64,000 nucleotides of DNA from Ochrobactrum sp. Marseille-Q0166 (GTDB taxonomy: Bacteria > Pseudomonadota > Alphaproteobacteria > Rhizobiales > Rhizobiaceae): NCBI RefSeq assembly GCF_014397025.1, contig NZ_JACJUO010000003.1, positions 62,001 to 126,000 of the forward strand, read 5' to 3'. Shown here piece after piece: positions 54,651 through 63,531 of this stretch. Under the pieces are notes generated by a model, which was given only the letters and a program-made list of their open reading frames with translations, searched no databases and was not told the DNA's origin. Position numbers and translations under genes: made by a program. Every line of letters starts with the position of its first letter. Positions within the stretch are counted from its first letter, which is position 1.

Positions 54651-55206
54651 CGCTCTCTCAATTCACGATTGAGCCAATGTTCATGTAACAGTGCCTCGAT
54701 TTTTTATCAAAAATAGTGACTAATCGATAATTCACGAAATAAGAATATTAACCCCATTGCTGCTATGCCACAGAAGGATCAAAGGTAGTAAACAGGGATT
54801 GAAGCCAGCTCATCCGTTATAATAGTTTGCGCCATTCTCTGGGAAAATTGTTAGCGTGCGTGTTTTCAAGTCACTGTCCTGCGCCATAGAGCTTCAACCC
54901 TGTATTCTCGACAAGAACATGAATGGTTCATCAGGCGGCTGAATTGTGGCGAACCAAGGCCTTCGAAAGGGGCAAGCTGGTACAGCGTCTGCTCAGTGGC
55001 TTATGATCGGGGACCAGTAAAGCTATCCATGCAACAATGCCACTGCACCCGACCCGCAAAGCTAAAACATCACCAAAATCAAATTGCCACACGGGTGTCA
55101 TTCAGACATGACAGCACCGTAAAACGAAGATCCAGGGCACTACACTCTTGTAAGATATTGCCCATATGATCCGCGTTAATCAAGAGCGCCAACCAGAGGC
55201 TTTCTA
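54651..55206. other. Gene-free stretch before the AroE-like gene
   Basis: I find no coding frame with recognisable content and no repeat of note in these ~550 bases. The minus-strand operon ends at 55207, so any terminator for it should lie here; none is clear. Confidence 0.4.
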
Positions 55207-56040
55207 TCAATACCGAATATCCGCTGTCTGCCGCAGTTCTTCAACAGTCGCTGTGCCAAAACCGAAGAATTCCAGATAGGCCGGTATCTGCTCAAACAGC
55301 ATGTCAGTGCCGACTTGATAACGACAGCCTCGGTCTCGCGCAGCCATAAGGAATGGGGTTATTTCTGTTTTCATAACGACTTCGCCTACAAATGTCGTAG
55401 GTGCTATGCGCGACACATCCATCGGTAGAGGATCGTCTGCGTTCATTCCAAGGGGAGAAGCATTTACTACAACATCGAAACCTGTTGGGTCGTTTGATCC
55501 AGTCCTAACGACCAGTGCAGGATAGGCTTCACATAGCCGGGCTGACAAAGCGTCCTGCAAAGCCGTGTTTTGATCGAACAAAGCTATTTCGGCAACACCG
55601 GCTGCGGCAAGCGATGCTGCGATAGCAGATCCTACGCCACCTGATCCAACCACTAGAACCCTGGTTCCGTCGAGCTTCTGCCCTTTGCGTAATACACCCC
55701 GGACAAAGCCTTCGCCGTCAAACATATCGGCTTCCAGCTTGCCGTCGTCGGCCAATCGTATAGCGTTCGCCGAACCTGCGACGCGTGCCGTCGTAGAAAG
55801 TCGATCCACCATAGCAATAGTTGGCACCTTATGCGGCATTGTAATCAATGCACCATGAATGTTTGACAGGCGAAAAACCAGCGGCAGGAAATTGGCATAG
55901 TCCTCGGCCTTGCAGCCCATCGGCACGACAACAGCGTTGATATCATGCTTAGAGAACCATGGATTGTAAATCATTGGCGCCTTAAAGGAATAAGTAGGAT
56001 AGCCAAGATGAGCAATAAGCCGGGTATTTCCGTCAATCAT
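55207..56040 (-). CDS. Shikimate/quinate dehydrogenase family protein (AroE-like)
   Basis: A 277-residue NAD(P)-dependent enzyme. The N-terminal substrate domain shows LIAHLGYPTYSFKAPMIYNP (position of the Ser-x-Ser that binds the ring carboxylate; here YSFKAP) and LITMPHKVP with the catalytic lysine. The Rossmann part has VVGSGGVGSAIAASLAAAGV, then ALFDQN, and the late signature NASPLGMNADDPLP and MKTEITPF. The divergence from housekeeping AroE around the first serines and the position in a catabolic operon suggest a quinate/shikimate or related dehydrogenase used in breakdown. It is the last gene of a nine-gene minus-strand operon. Confidence 0.85.
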   Translation of the reverse strand: MIDGNTRLIAHLGYPTYSFKAPMIYNPWFSKHDINAVVVPMGCKAEDYANFLPLVFRLSNIHGALITMPHKVPTIAMVDRLSTTARVAGSANAIRLADDGKLEADMFDGEGFVRGVLRKGQKLDGTRVLVVGSGGVGSAIAASLAAAGVAEIALFDQNTALQDALSARLCEAYPALVVRTGSNDPTGFDVVVNASPLGMNADDPLPMDVSRIAPTTFVGEVVMKTEITPFLMAARDRGCRYQVGTDMLFEQIPAYLEFFGFGTATVEELRQTADIRY

Positions 56041-56196
56041 AACAAGCCTGCTTTAATTTGTTATTGAAAGGGGGTAGCGCCAAGGTAGCTGGCGGCAGCA
56101 GTATGTTTAACTGTTGCCCCAACTGAAATGAGCTACACTGACAATAAGTTGAAGGCGCAAAACCTTTGTGGTTTTGCGCGGAGCGTATTTGCCAGT

Positions 56197-56940
56197 TCAG
56201 TGATGAGCCAAAATTTCCCCGAGAAAAGCACGTGTCCGCTCGTGCTGCGGATTGCTGAAAAATGCGTTGGGTTCACCCTCTTCGATGATCGCACCGTCTG
56301 CCATGAATATTACTCGGTCTGCTACCTGTCGCGCAAAGCCCATCTCATGGGTAACGCAGATCATCGTCATACCGTCTTGCGCCAAGCCAACCATGGTATC
56401 CAGCACCTCCTTGACCATTTCCGGATCAAGTGCTGAGGTCGGTTCATCAAACAGCATGGCTTTTGGCTCCATGCAAAGCGCGCGGGCGATGGCAACTCGC
56501 TGCTGCTGACCACCGGAAAGCTGCGCCGGGTATTTGTCGGCCTGATTGCCAATTTTAACCCGATCCAAGTATTTGCGTGCCGTTGCTTCAGCCGCTTCGG
56601 AAGATAACTTGCGAACACGCATCGGCGCGAGCATGCAATTCTCCAGAACGGTCTTGTGGGGAAAAAGGTTGAACTGCTGAAAGCACATTCCGACCTCTCG
56701 CCGAACCATATCAATCGCCTTTTGGCTATCACTCAGCGCAGTGCCATCCACCGTAATCGTACCAGACTTGATCGTTTCAAGATGGTTGATGCATCGGATC
56801 AGTGTCGATTTCCCGGAACCTGAGGGCCCACAAAGGACAATTTTCTCTCCGCGCCTCACATTCAGGTTAATGTTTTTCAGCGCATGGAAACCGCCATACC
56901 ATTTTTCAACGTTTTCCATGCGGATCAGGATTTCATCCAT
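56197..56940 (-). CDS. Polar amino acid-type ABC transporter ATPase (GlnQ-like)
   Basis: A 247-residue ATPase. Walker A GPSGSGKS near residue 39, signature [15 protein letters not shown], Walker [14 protein letters not shown] and switch [17 protein letters not shown]. All residues needed for ATP hydrolysis are present. The start 56940 has GGGAG upstream and follows the dehydrogenase stop at 56957; longer starts up to 57006 would overlap that gene. It serves the permeases at 59412 and 60079 and the receptor at 58504, from which it is separated by two metabolic genes in the same operon. Confidence 0.92.
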   Translation of the reverse strand: MDEILIRMENVEKWYGGFHALKNINLNVRRGEKIVLCGPSGSGKSTLIRCINHLETIKSGTITVDGTALSDSQKAIDMVRREVGMCFQQFNLFPHKTVLENCMLAPMRVRKLSSEAAEATARKYLDRVKIGNQADKYPAQLSGGQQQRVAIARALCMEPKAMLFDEPTSALDPEMVKEVLDTMVGLAQDGMTMICVTHEMGFARQVADRVIFMADGAIIEEGEPNAFFSNPQHERTRAFLGEILAHH

Positions 56941-56956
56941 CAGGCTATCTCCCGAT

Positions 56957-57988
56957 TCAAAGAGTGATACGTCCACCATCGGCGGCGGAACGTTTGACGG
57001 CTTCAATTACGCGTAAAGTCTCCAGCCCGTCGCGTCCGGAAACCAAAGGTGCCTCTTCCCCTCTTATAACACGGGCGAACTGGCTAACTTGTCGTGCCAA
57101 TGGATCCTCCGCCGGAATACCGGGGCGGGTTAGATCAAAGGGCGCATACCAGCTAGGTGTGCCTTGTGCCGTGCGTAGATCAAGTTCTGGCAGAGCGAGC
57201 GAACCGTGAGTGCCACCTATCAGATAGCAATGTTCATCCGAGCGTGGATAAGCTGGGTTTTCACCCGTTGTCATTTCCCAACTCCAAGGAGCAATAGTCG
57301 TATCGCACACGGATGCCGTCGCCAGAGCGCCGCTGGCGAACTCCAATAAGATTACCGCAGTTTCTTCCACTGCATTGCCACGAATGGCGTTGGATTCTCG
57401 TGCGGTGACGGCGCTAACTTCTCCTAGAAGGTAGCGAAGATTATCAACATCATGAATGAGGTTTAGGAATACCGGACCTGCACCTTTTTCGCGACGCCAT
57501 GCAATGTCGAAATAATCATCCGGCTTAAAAAGCCAGAACATTGCATTCGCAACGACGGGCGTACCAATCGCGCCCGAGTCGATGATTTCTTTAGCCTTTT
57601 GCATCAACAGATTGTGACGGCGGTGGTGCCCTGTCAGCAATGCTGTCCCCTTCGCATCAGCCGCAGCTACCAGTTTTTCAGCATCTGCAACATTATCACA
57701 AAGCGGCTTTTCGACGAGCACTGGCAGACCGGCTGCAATGCAATCCAGCCCGTTCTGCATATGAACCTGGTTCGGGGTTGCGACGATCACGCCCTCGAGC
57801 TCCAAAGCCGCAGCCTCTGAGAGACTTCGTGCCCAGATGGCGTTATATTCTCGCGCTACGGCCTCACCAGCCGACGTTGGGTCGATGACACAGATTAGTT
57901 CAGCATCGGCGGATGCCTTAACATGCATAGCATGGCGCTTACCGATCAGTCCCGCACCCATAACGGCCATGCGAACCGGTCTGGTCAT
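56957..57988 (-). CDS. Gfo/Idh/MocA family oxidoreductase
   Basis: A 343-residue NAD(P)-dependent dehydrogenase. The N-terminal Rossmann domain starts [20 protein letters not shown], then [20 protein letters not shown] and the family motif [17 protein letters not shown] (EKP). The C-terminal alpha-beta domain has [20 protein letters not shown], with the usual catalytic Asp and His. These enzymes oxidise sugars, inositols or other cyclic polyols. The start overlaps the AroQ stop by four bases. Together with a dehydroquinase and an AroE-like enzyme, oxidation of quinate-like cyclitol carboxylates is a fair proposal, still unproven. Confidence 0.87.
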   Translation of the reverse strand: MTRPVRMAVMGAGLIGKRHAMHVKASADAELICVIDPTSAGEAVAREYNAIWARSLSEAAALELEGVIVATPNQVHMQNGLDCIAAGLPVLVEKPLCDNVADAEKLVAAADAKGTALLTGHHRRHNLLMQKAKEIIDSGAIGTPVVANAMFWLFKPDDYFDIAWRREKGAGPVFLNLIHDVDNLRYLLGEVSAVTARESNAIRGNAVEETAVILLEFASGALATASVCDTTIAPWSWEMTTGENPAYPRSDEHCYLIGGTHGSLALPELDLRTAQGTPSWYAPFDLTRPGIPAEDPLARQVSQFARVIRGEEAPLVSGRDGLETLRVIEAVKRSAADGGRITL

Positions 57989-58434
57989 TTTGCAACCTCG
58001 GAAATCATATTAGCTACGCGGCGCAGCCCAAGTGCGTAACCCTCTGTCCCACAACCCGCAATGACGCCATCAGCACGCAATGAAATATAAGAGTGATGCC
58101 GGAAACTTTCACGCTTGTGGACATTTGAAATATGGACCTCAATAACCGGTCCTTCAAAGGTATTCAGCGCGTCAAGGATTGCAACCGATGTATGTGTAAA
58201 GGCAGCAGGGTTGATCACAATACCTGCACCATTTTCTCGCGCCTCATGAATCCAGTCGATGATCTGGCCTTCATAGTTGGATTGCAGAAACCGGATGGCA
58301 ACACCCAGTTCTTTGGCCAGAGCCGCGCAATCAGCTTCGACATCTGCCAAGGTAACATGGCCATAGATATGAGGCTGGCGCTTGCCGAGCAGGTTCAGGT
58401 TGGGGCCGTTCAGAATATAGACGGTCTTGGTCAT
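57985..58434 (-). CDS. aroQ: Type II 3-dehydroquinate dehydratase
   Basis: A 149-residue enzyme of the small dodecameric type. [17 protein letters not shown] (residues ~7-23) includes the catalytic Arg and Tyr; [32 protein letters not shown] and [20 protein letters not shown] complete the active site. It converts 3-dehydroquinate to 3-dehydroshikimate, in catabolic direction when part of quinate use. The ATG at 58434 is chosen; a GTG three bases before is possible. Lying between an ABC receptor gene and the oxidoreductase, in a GntR-controlled operon, points to catabolism rather than aromatic amino acid synthesis. Confidence 0.92.
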   Translation of the reverse strand: MTKTVYILNGPNLNLLGKRQPHIYGHVTLADVEADCAALAKELGVAIRFLQSNYEGQIIDWIHEARENGAGIVINPAAFTHTSVAILDALNTFEGPVIEVHISNVHKRESFRHHSYISLRADGVIAGCGTEGYALGLRRVANMISEVAK

Positions 58435-58503
58435 CACGCGTTTCTTTCATGAAATGATTGCATTTCGTGTGGCGGAACAGCAATGCTGTCCCGCCTGAAT
58501 GCT

Positions 58504-59340
58504 TTAATTTTCAATTTTGTAGGGAATGCCTTCCATCGCCGCAGGATATTTCGGCGGATCCATATTCATCCACTTGTTGTAGATGGCCTTATATTCATCA
58601 GACTGCATGAATTCATCAAGGAAGGCATTAACCGTCTGGTTCCAATCTTTCTCACCCAGTCGTGTGCCCACGCCATTGTAATGTTCAACTAAGAGCAGTT
58701 GCACCTTGTAGCGACCTGGTGCTGCATCTTCGAGACGATTAATGTAAAACTGATTGGCACCAACGGCTTCGACCTGACCTGAGAGCAGTGCCTGAATTGT
58801 CGCCGCATCATCGTCAAAACGACGGATCTCCGTTCCTGATGGAGCTACTGCGGTCAGCGCCGTATCTTGTGATGCCGCGCGTGGCACACCAAAAACATGG
58901 CCTGATAAAGCTTCGGGTGTAGATAAGTCCATATCAACCGGCCCGACTACCGACATCTGATTGGCAGCGTATGGTTGTGAGTATTGGATCGACTTGGCGC
59001 GTTCGGCTGTCATGCCCATCGTGGCAAAAAGCGCATCAACCTTATCGGTTGTCAGAGCGGGAATACGGTTTGCCACTGCCAGTGGTACAAACTCGACCTT
59101 AACGCCCAGATAATCGGCAAATGCCTTTCCCATATCCGAGTCATAGCCATCAGCCGCGCCCGACGAGTTGATGCAACCCCACGGGCAGTTATCACCTTGG
59201 ATGCCTATGCGGATTGTTCCGGCGGACTTGGTTTCTTCGACCGAACGCGCCTGAGCGTCTTGCACGAAGAGCGCTGCAAGTGCCATGCCTCCGGCCAACG
59301 CCAGATTACGGGATAGTCTGGATTTCAAATGAACAAACAT
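58504..59340 (-). CDS. Polar amino acid-type ABC substrate-binding protein (SBP_bac_3)
   Basis: A 278-residue periplasmic receptor with a signal peptide at ~1-31 (NLALAGGMALAALFVQDAQA). The mature part starts TIRIGIQGDNCPWGCINSSG, where the family has the ligand-binding aromatic residues, and includes DMGKAFADYLGVKVEFVPLA and MGMTAERAKSIQYSQPYAAN. An uncommon Cys pair (CPWGC) near residue 51 may form a disulfide near the ligand site. It should deliver substrate to the two permeases encoded next to it. Given the enzymes in the operon, the ligand may be quinate, shikimate or a related ring acid rather than an amino acid. Confidence 0.9.
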   Translation of the reverse strand: MFVHLKSRLSRNLALAGGMALAALFVQDAQARSVEETKSAGTIRIGIQGDNCPWGCINSSGAADGYDSDMGKAFADYLGVKVEFVPLAVANRIPALTTDKVDALFATMGMTAERAKSIQYSQPYAANQMSVVGPVDMDLSTPEALSGHVFGVPRAASQDTALTAVAPSGTEIRRFDDDAATIQALLSGQVEAVGANQFYINRLEDAAPGRYKVQLLLVEHYNGVGTRLGEKDWNQTVNAFLDEFMQSDEYKAIYNKWMNMDPPKYPAAMEGIPYKIEN

Positions 59341-59411
59341 GCGTTCCTCCTTAGTTGATTGTTATTATCCGACACAGTGCAGTTCCTCCGGCACTATGGC
59401 GGCTTTCAGGC

Positions 59412-60062
59412 TCAGCGCGGATCTTGCGCCAACCTCATTTCAAGGCGTCGGCCCCAAAGTGACAGCGGCCAGCACATCAGGAAATACAAGACCCCAATCA
59501 GGCCGAAGATAAACAACGGCTGGTATGTCTGGTTCGATACGATCTGCCCGGCGCGTGTTAGTTCAATAAAGCCCACGATAGCTGCCAGAGAGGTGCCTTT
59601 AAGCAGTTGCACAAGGAAGCCGACGGTGGCTGGCAATGAAATCTTCAATGCCTGCGGCAAGATGATGTCGAACATCCGTGAACGATAGTGCATGCCAAGT
59701 GCATAACATGCTTCTGATTGACCTTTCGGGATCGCCTGGATAGCGCCGCGCCAGATTTCACCCAGAAAAGCGCTGGCATGTGCGGTTAAAGCGATTGCCA
59801 CTGCCAGCCAGGCGTTCACATTCACCCCAAGGAGCGGCAAGCCGAAGAACACTACGAATAGCTGCATGAGAAGCGGCGTACCCTGAAAAACTGCAATCCA
59901 TGCGGCTGCGAACCAACGCAGTGCACGATTTTCAGCAACACGTCCCAAGGCGATGATAAGACCAAAAACTATACCTCCGACAAAACCAATGACTGTCAGT
60001 GATAAGGTCCATTTCAACCCCAGTGCCAGAAAAGTAATTTCGTTGATACCCAGATGCGGCAT
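59412..60062 (-). CDS. Amino acid-type ABC permease (HisM/GlnP family)
   Basis: A 216-residue inner-membrane permease with the usual start LGLKWTLSLTVIGFVGGIVF and the EAA loop SEACYALGMHYRSRMFDIIL followed by PQALKISLPA. The start 60062 has AAAGGGAAG upstream and is preferred to a longer frame overlapping the neighbouring permease. It pairs with the permease at 60079. Confidence 0.9.
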   Translation of the reverse strand: MPHLGINEITFLALGLKWTLSLTVIGFVGGIVFGLIIALGRVAENRALRWFAAAWIAVFQGTPLLMQLFVVFFGLPLLGVNVNAWLAVAIALTAHASAFLGEIWRGAIQAIPKGQSEACYALGMHYRSRMFDIILPQALKISLPATVGFLVQLLKGTSLAAIVGFIELTRAGQIVSNQTYQPLFIFGLIGVLYFLMCWPLSLWGRRLEMRLAQDPR

Positions 60063-60078
60063 GAAGTTTCCCTTCCTT

Positions 60079-60744
60079 TCAGCGTGTGGGGTAGCTAAAG
60101 GCACGACGACCGATGAGAGCCAACAGCGCCATGATCATCCAGGACACCAGCAGATAGATAATCGTTACTGTAAAATAGACTTCGAAACTGCGGAAAGTGT
60201 CGCCATCAATGCGTTGAGCAACCTGAGTAAGCTCATAAGCAGAAACCGAAGTGCAAATTGACGTGGTCAGCGTTAGCAATATGAACTGGCTGCAAAGCGA
60301 GGGATAGATAGCACGTAGCGCAGGCAGCAAAATGATCGTGCGAAAGATTTCACCCTGATGCAGCCCCAAAGCGAGCCCCGCCTCGGTTTGTCCGCGCGGA
60401 ATGCTCTCCACACCACCGCGGATAATTTCGATCGCGTAGGCGCCACCGTTCAAGCCAAGCGCTATGATCGCTGTGGTGGTCGGATTTAGGCGCACGCCGG
60501 CAAGTGGTAATGCGAAAAAAATGAAGAATATCTGCACCAAAAAAGGTGTATTACGGATGACCTCAACAAAGCACACAACGATCATTGAAGCTATGCGACT
60601 GCCTGAACGTCGAATGGCAACTCCAGCTACGCCTATGAAAATGGCAAGTAACATCCCGGCCAATGCAAGACCGAGCGTTGCAAGTGTCCCTTGCAAAAGC
60701 TCTGGCCAGCGCTCAAGGATCACGCTGAAATCTAGCGCGTTCAT
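60079..60744 (-). CDS. Amino acid-type ABC permease (HisQ/GlnP family)
   Basis: A 221-residue inner-membrane permease: GTLATLGLALAGMLLAIFIG as first helix, NTPFLVQIFFIFFALPLAG in the middle, and EAA loop TEAGLALGLHQGEIFRTIIL. The ATG at 60744 directly follows GGGAGGAAATTG, a strong ribosome site. Together with the 59412 permease it forms the pore of the importer for the compound used by this operon. Confidence 0.92.
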   Translation of the reverse strand: MNALDFSVILERWPELLQGTLATLGLALAGMLLAIFIGVAGVAIRRSGSRIASMIVVCFVEVIRNTPFLVQIFFIFFALPLAGVRLNPTTTAIIALGLNGGAYAIEIIRGGVESIPRGQTEAGLALGLHQGEIFRTIILLPALRAIYPSLCSQFILLTLTTSICTSVSAYELTQVAQRIDGDTFRSFEVYFTVTIIYLLVSWMIMALLALIGRRAFSYPTR

Positions 60745-60871
60745 CAATTTCCTCCCAATAACCGTCTGCTCACATGGCGACGGTCTCTGCCCTCGCTTGA
60801 TGGGGACTTGTTTGCTTCTGTTTTACGACGACCCACTCCTCAGGGGCCACCGCCTTTATAATACTTGCTCC

Positions 60872-61690
60872 TCAAATACCCATGACACGACGCGCACCAC
60901 GCTCGAGCGCAGAAAGGTGGTCAGCCGGATTCTGGCCCTGCACCATTGGAACCTCGACAGAAATTCGTGGATTGTGGTTTAATGCCCAAACCATTTCGTT
61001 CAACGGCAGTTCTCCTTCACCGGGAACAAAACGACCTTCACGCGCTTCTTGTATTCTGGCTTTGTCATTGTCGGGTTCCCCACCACGAACATCACAAAGC
61101 TGCACATGCTGAACCAGCTCTCCCGGAAAAGTTGAAAGCATTTCGACCGTTCCGCCATTGCGAAAGAAATGGAGAGCATCAATCAAAACGCCTGCATTGG
61201 GCGCGCCCGAAGCTTTCGCAATATCCAAACTGTCTGTGGCACAACGCACCGGCCGCCAACCCATGTTTTCAATATCTACCGACATGCCAACATCGCCCGC
61301 GACAGAACAAAGCGCTGCAAAATTATCGATCAAGCGCGCACGATCACTGTCTTCACCACAAACGCTCAAACGTTTGGCTCCCAGTGCTGCCGCATCCTCC
61401 AACACCGGCAATACAGACAGCGGCTGAAAAAAGGCATCCAGAACGACGAATTCAATGTCGAATATTTCCAGTCCGGTGTCATCCAATCGCAGCCGCAACT
61501 CCCGAGCGCTATCGCTACCTTGCGGGACAGAATAGCAAGGAGCACCTGGAAAGGCCGGAAACAGCCGCAAACCGACCGATTGAAAACCGGCGCGTGCAGC
61601 AACGGACACAAATTCCACTGGCGGCAAATGGATTGCAGAAAAATGCGCTAAACCAAGGAGACGTTGTTCGGGGATCATATTTTCAGCCAC
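60872..61690 (-). CDS. Sugar-phosphate isomerase/epimerase-like TIM-barrel protein
   Basis: A 272-residue xylose-isomerase-like barrel (AP endonuclease family 2). Metal-site candidates appear at the expected strand ends: SVCGEDSDR, MSVDIENMGW (Glu), GVLIDALHFFRNGG (Asp/His), VQLCDVRGG (Asp) and ISVEVPMV (Glu). Related barrels include 3-dehydroshikimate dehydratases (QuiC/AsbF), 2-keto-myo-inositol dehydratase and epimerases. Next to AroQ and an AroE-like gene, dehydration of 3-dehydroshikimate to protocatechuate is the attractive reading, but similarity alone does not show it. Translation starts at GTG 61690 beside the GntR stop, or at ATG 61678; no strong ribosome site separates them. Confidence 0.78.
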   Translation of the reverse strand: MAENMIPEQRLLGLAHFSAIHLPPVEFVSVAARAGFQSVGLRLFPAFPGAPCYSVPQGSDSARELRLRLDDTGLEIFDIEFVVLDAFFQPLSVLPVLEDAAALGAKRLSVCGEDSDRARLIDNFAALCSVAGDVGMSVDIENMGWRPVRCATDSLDIAKASGAPNAGVLIDALHFFRNGGTVEMLSTFPGELVQHVQLCDVRGGEPDNDKARIQEAREGRFVPGEGELPLNEMVWALNHNPRISVEVPMVQGQNPADHLSALERGARRVMGI

Positions 61691-62419
61691 TTATTCAATC
61701 CCGTGCTCAACTAAATAACGTTGCAGGTTGGTAGCGGTGCGGGACAAATGATCTCTCAATTTTTCGCAGGCAAAATCAGCATCACGTGCCACAGCTGCCT
61801 GGGCAATCTCGCTATGCTCCATCATAACATTTCGATCGCCGGAAGTTCGACGCAAAAAAGTTCGCCGATACCGGTCATGCAAATTGAGTAAGGACGAACA
61901 AAATCTTATCAGCATTGGCATGCCGCAGCCAGAAATCAGCGTTAAATGAAAATCGCGATGGACAGCCTCCCATGCTTCTAAGGTTTCAGGCCGGCTGGCA
62001 TCCCGTTCAGTGCGATTGACGACGTGCAAGGCGCGGATCACATCGCTTTCCCATGCCAGGTCGCCACGAACCATCGCCTCTCGTAAAGCATATGTTTCGA
62101 ACGTGTCACGTAACCGCGCCACCTCCTGAAAATCAGCGATAGAAACAGGCGCGACCCGATATCCGCGGTTGTCCTCAAATATAACCAGCCCGTCTGATGT
62201 TAGGCGGGCCAGAGCTTCGCGCAGTGGGCTGAGGCTTACCTGAAGCTGCGCTCTAACGTGATCCAAGTTGATTTTGGAACCTGCCGGCATCTGACCCGAA
62301 ACAATTGCTTCACGCAATCGAGCAAGTATTTGGCTTGATATTGTATTCTTGACATCATCGCCAGAACCCGCAAGCGCACCGGAGCGATCAACCATCATTA
62401 AGTGAGATTCTTGCGGCAT
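61691..62419 (-). CDS. GntR family regulator, FadR/FCD type
   Basis: A 242-residue regulator. Residues ~25-95 are the GntR winged helix-turn-helix (LARLREAIVSGQMPAGSKIN; VSLSPLREALARLTSDGLVI). Residues ~100-235 are the all-helical FCD ligand-binding domain (RLRDTFETYALREAMVRGDL; WEAVHRDFHLTLISGCGMPM), with the usual metal-binding Asp and His positions. It is first in the minus-strand operon and divergent from the dioxygenase gene at 62629. Palindromes in the 209-bp gap, especially CAAATAATCGATTATTTG, are good candidate operators. FCD proteins often bind the carboxylic acid that the operon degrades. Confidence 0.9.
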   Translation of the reverse strand: MPQESHLMMVDRSGALAGSGDDVKNTISSQILARLREAIVSGQMPAGSKINLDHVRAQLQVSLSPLREALARLTSDGLVIFEDNRGYRVAPVSIADFQEVARLRDTFETYALREAMVRGDLAWESDVIRALHVVNRTERDASRPETLEAWEAVHRDFHLTLISGCGMPMLIRFCSSLLNLHDRYRRTFLRRTSGDRNVMMEHSEIAQAAVARDADFACEKLRDHLSRTATNLQRYLVEHGIE

Positions 62420-62438
62420 AGTTGTTCCAGATTATTTT

Positions 62439-62470
62439 CTATCGATAGTTTTTAAAATAAACGATTATTT
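62439..62470. promoter_or_regulatory. Candidate GntR sites near the regulator gene
   Basis: CTATCGATAG (62439-62448) is a perfect palindrome 20 bp before the GntR start codon. AAATAAACGATTATTT (62455-62470) is a one-mismatch copy of the perfect palindrome at 62579. Their place suggests autoregulation. Confidence 0.45.
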
Positions 62471-62578
62471 ATGTCAATACGAAACGGAGAATCCGTGGTC
62501 CATTGCTTATCTATCTGTTTATATTGGCTTAATTTCTTAGAAGTGGCGTTTTAATTCAAGTGGCTATGCAAACGTTGA

Positions 62579-62596
62579 CAAATAATCGATTATTTG
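62579..62596. promoter_or_regulatory. Perfect 18-bp palindrome, candidate GntR operator
   Basis: CAAATAATCGATTATTTG reads the same on both strands. It overlaps a TTGACA (62575-62580) that could be a -35 element and lies 32 bp before the dioxygenase ATG, so a bound repressor would block that promoter. A near copy lies at 62455-62470 beside the regulator's own start. Confidence 0.6.
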
Positions 62597-62628
62597 ACAA
62601 AACCCTCCACGCATGAGGGAGGAAAATC

Positions 62629-63522
62629 ATGACCATTCGAAATGAAGCGGATGTCACCACTGCCGTCATTAAGGTGATGGAACAGACAGCAGATCCGCGG
62701 CTTCGCGAAATCTTGTTATCTTTAATCAAGCATCTTCATGGGTTTGTCAGAGAAACAAAACTTAGCGAAGACGAGTTCCGTACGGCAACCGCTATCCTGA
62801 ATGAAATTGGCGCCTTGGCCTCAGATAGTCACAACGAATTCGTACTGATGTCTGGCTCTCTTGGCGTTTCAACCTTGGTTTGCCTTCTCAACAATGGCGA
62901 AAATGGGCAAACCGAAACCTCACAATCCCTGCTTGGCCCTTTCTGGCGTCTCAACAGTCCCCGCGTTGAAAACGGCGGCATAATCATCCGCTCCGATACT
63001 CCCGGCACACCTCTCGTTGTAAACGGGCGTGTCGTAGACCAAAACGGCAAGCCGATTGCCGGAGCTGAAGTCGATGTATGGCATGCCTCGCCGATCGGTC
63101 TTTATGAAAATCAGGATCCTGATCAGGCCGATATGAACCTACGTGGAAAGTTTACGACAGATACGGATGGGCGGTTCTGGTTCACCACCGTTAAAATGGT
63201 TGGCTACCCGATCCCTGTGGACGGTGTTGTAGGGCGACTACTTAAAGCGCAGGGCCGCCACCCGTATCGCCCTGCACATCTGCATGCGCTGATCTTCCGT
63301 GAAGGATACAAAACCCTGATATCACAGGTTTTCGATCCGTCGTGCCCATGGATTGACAGCGACGTACAGTTTGGCGTCACTCAAGCTTTGACCGGTGATT
63401 TTATCAAGCACGATGAGCCAAATCCCGAATATCCAGAACTTGGCGCCCCGTGGCATTCGCTCGACTATACTTATGTCATGGAACCAGGTGAGGCAAAACT
63501 GCCACGCGCACCAATCAAATAA
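62629..63522 (+). CDS. Intradiol ring-cleavage dioxygenase (hydroxyquinol/catechol 1,2-dioxygenase family)
   Basis: A 297-residue non-heme iron(III) dioxygenase with GGGAGGAAAATC before the ATG. The N-terminal ~100 residues are the catechol-dioxygenase dimerisation domain (LREILLSLIKHLHGFVRETK, NEIGALASDSHNEFVLMSGS). The catalytic part has LLGPFWR, GAEVDVWHASPIGLYENQDP with the first ligand Tyr, MVGYPIPVDG with the second Tyr, and HPYRPAHLHALIF with the two ligand His. Length and the SLLGPFWR segment fit hydroxyquinol 1,2-dioxygenases better than protocatechuate enzymes. It would open the ring to maleylacetate or a muconate. It is divergent from the GntR operon and heads a unit with an HpaH-like hydratase. 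Confidence 0.88.
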   Translation: MTIRNEADVTTAVIKVMEQTADPRLREILLSLIKHLHGFVRETKLSEDEFRTATAILNEIGALASDSHNEFVLMSGSLGVSTLVCLLNNGENGQTETSQSLLGPFWRLNSPRVENGGIIIRSDTPGTPLVVNGRVVDQNGKPIAGAEVDVWHASPIGLYENQDPDQADMNLRGKFTTDTDGRFWFTTVKMVGYPIPVDGVVGRLLKAQGRHPYRPAHLHALIFREGYKTLISQVFDPSCPWIDSDVQFGVTQALTGDFIKHDEPNPEYPELGAPWHSLDYTYVMEPGEAKLPRAPIK

Positions 63523-63531
63523 GGGGCTCAC

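Noticed and set aside
60946..61734. 262-codon plus-strand frame over the TIM-barrel gene
   Set aside because: Composition rich in His, Pro and Arg with no domain; the minus-strand barrel protein is clearly the real gene.
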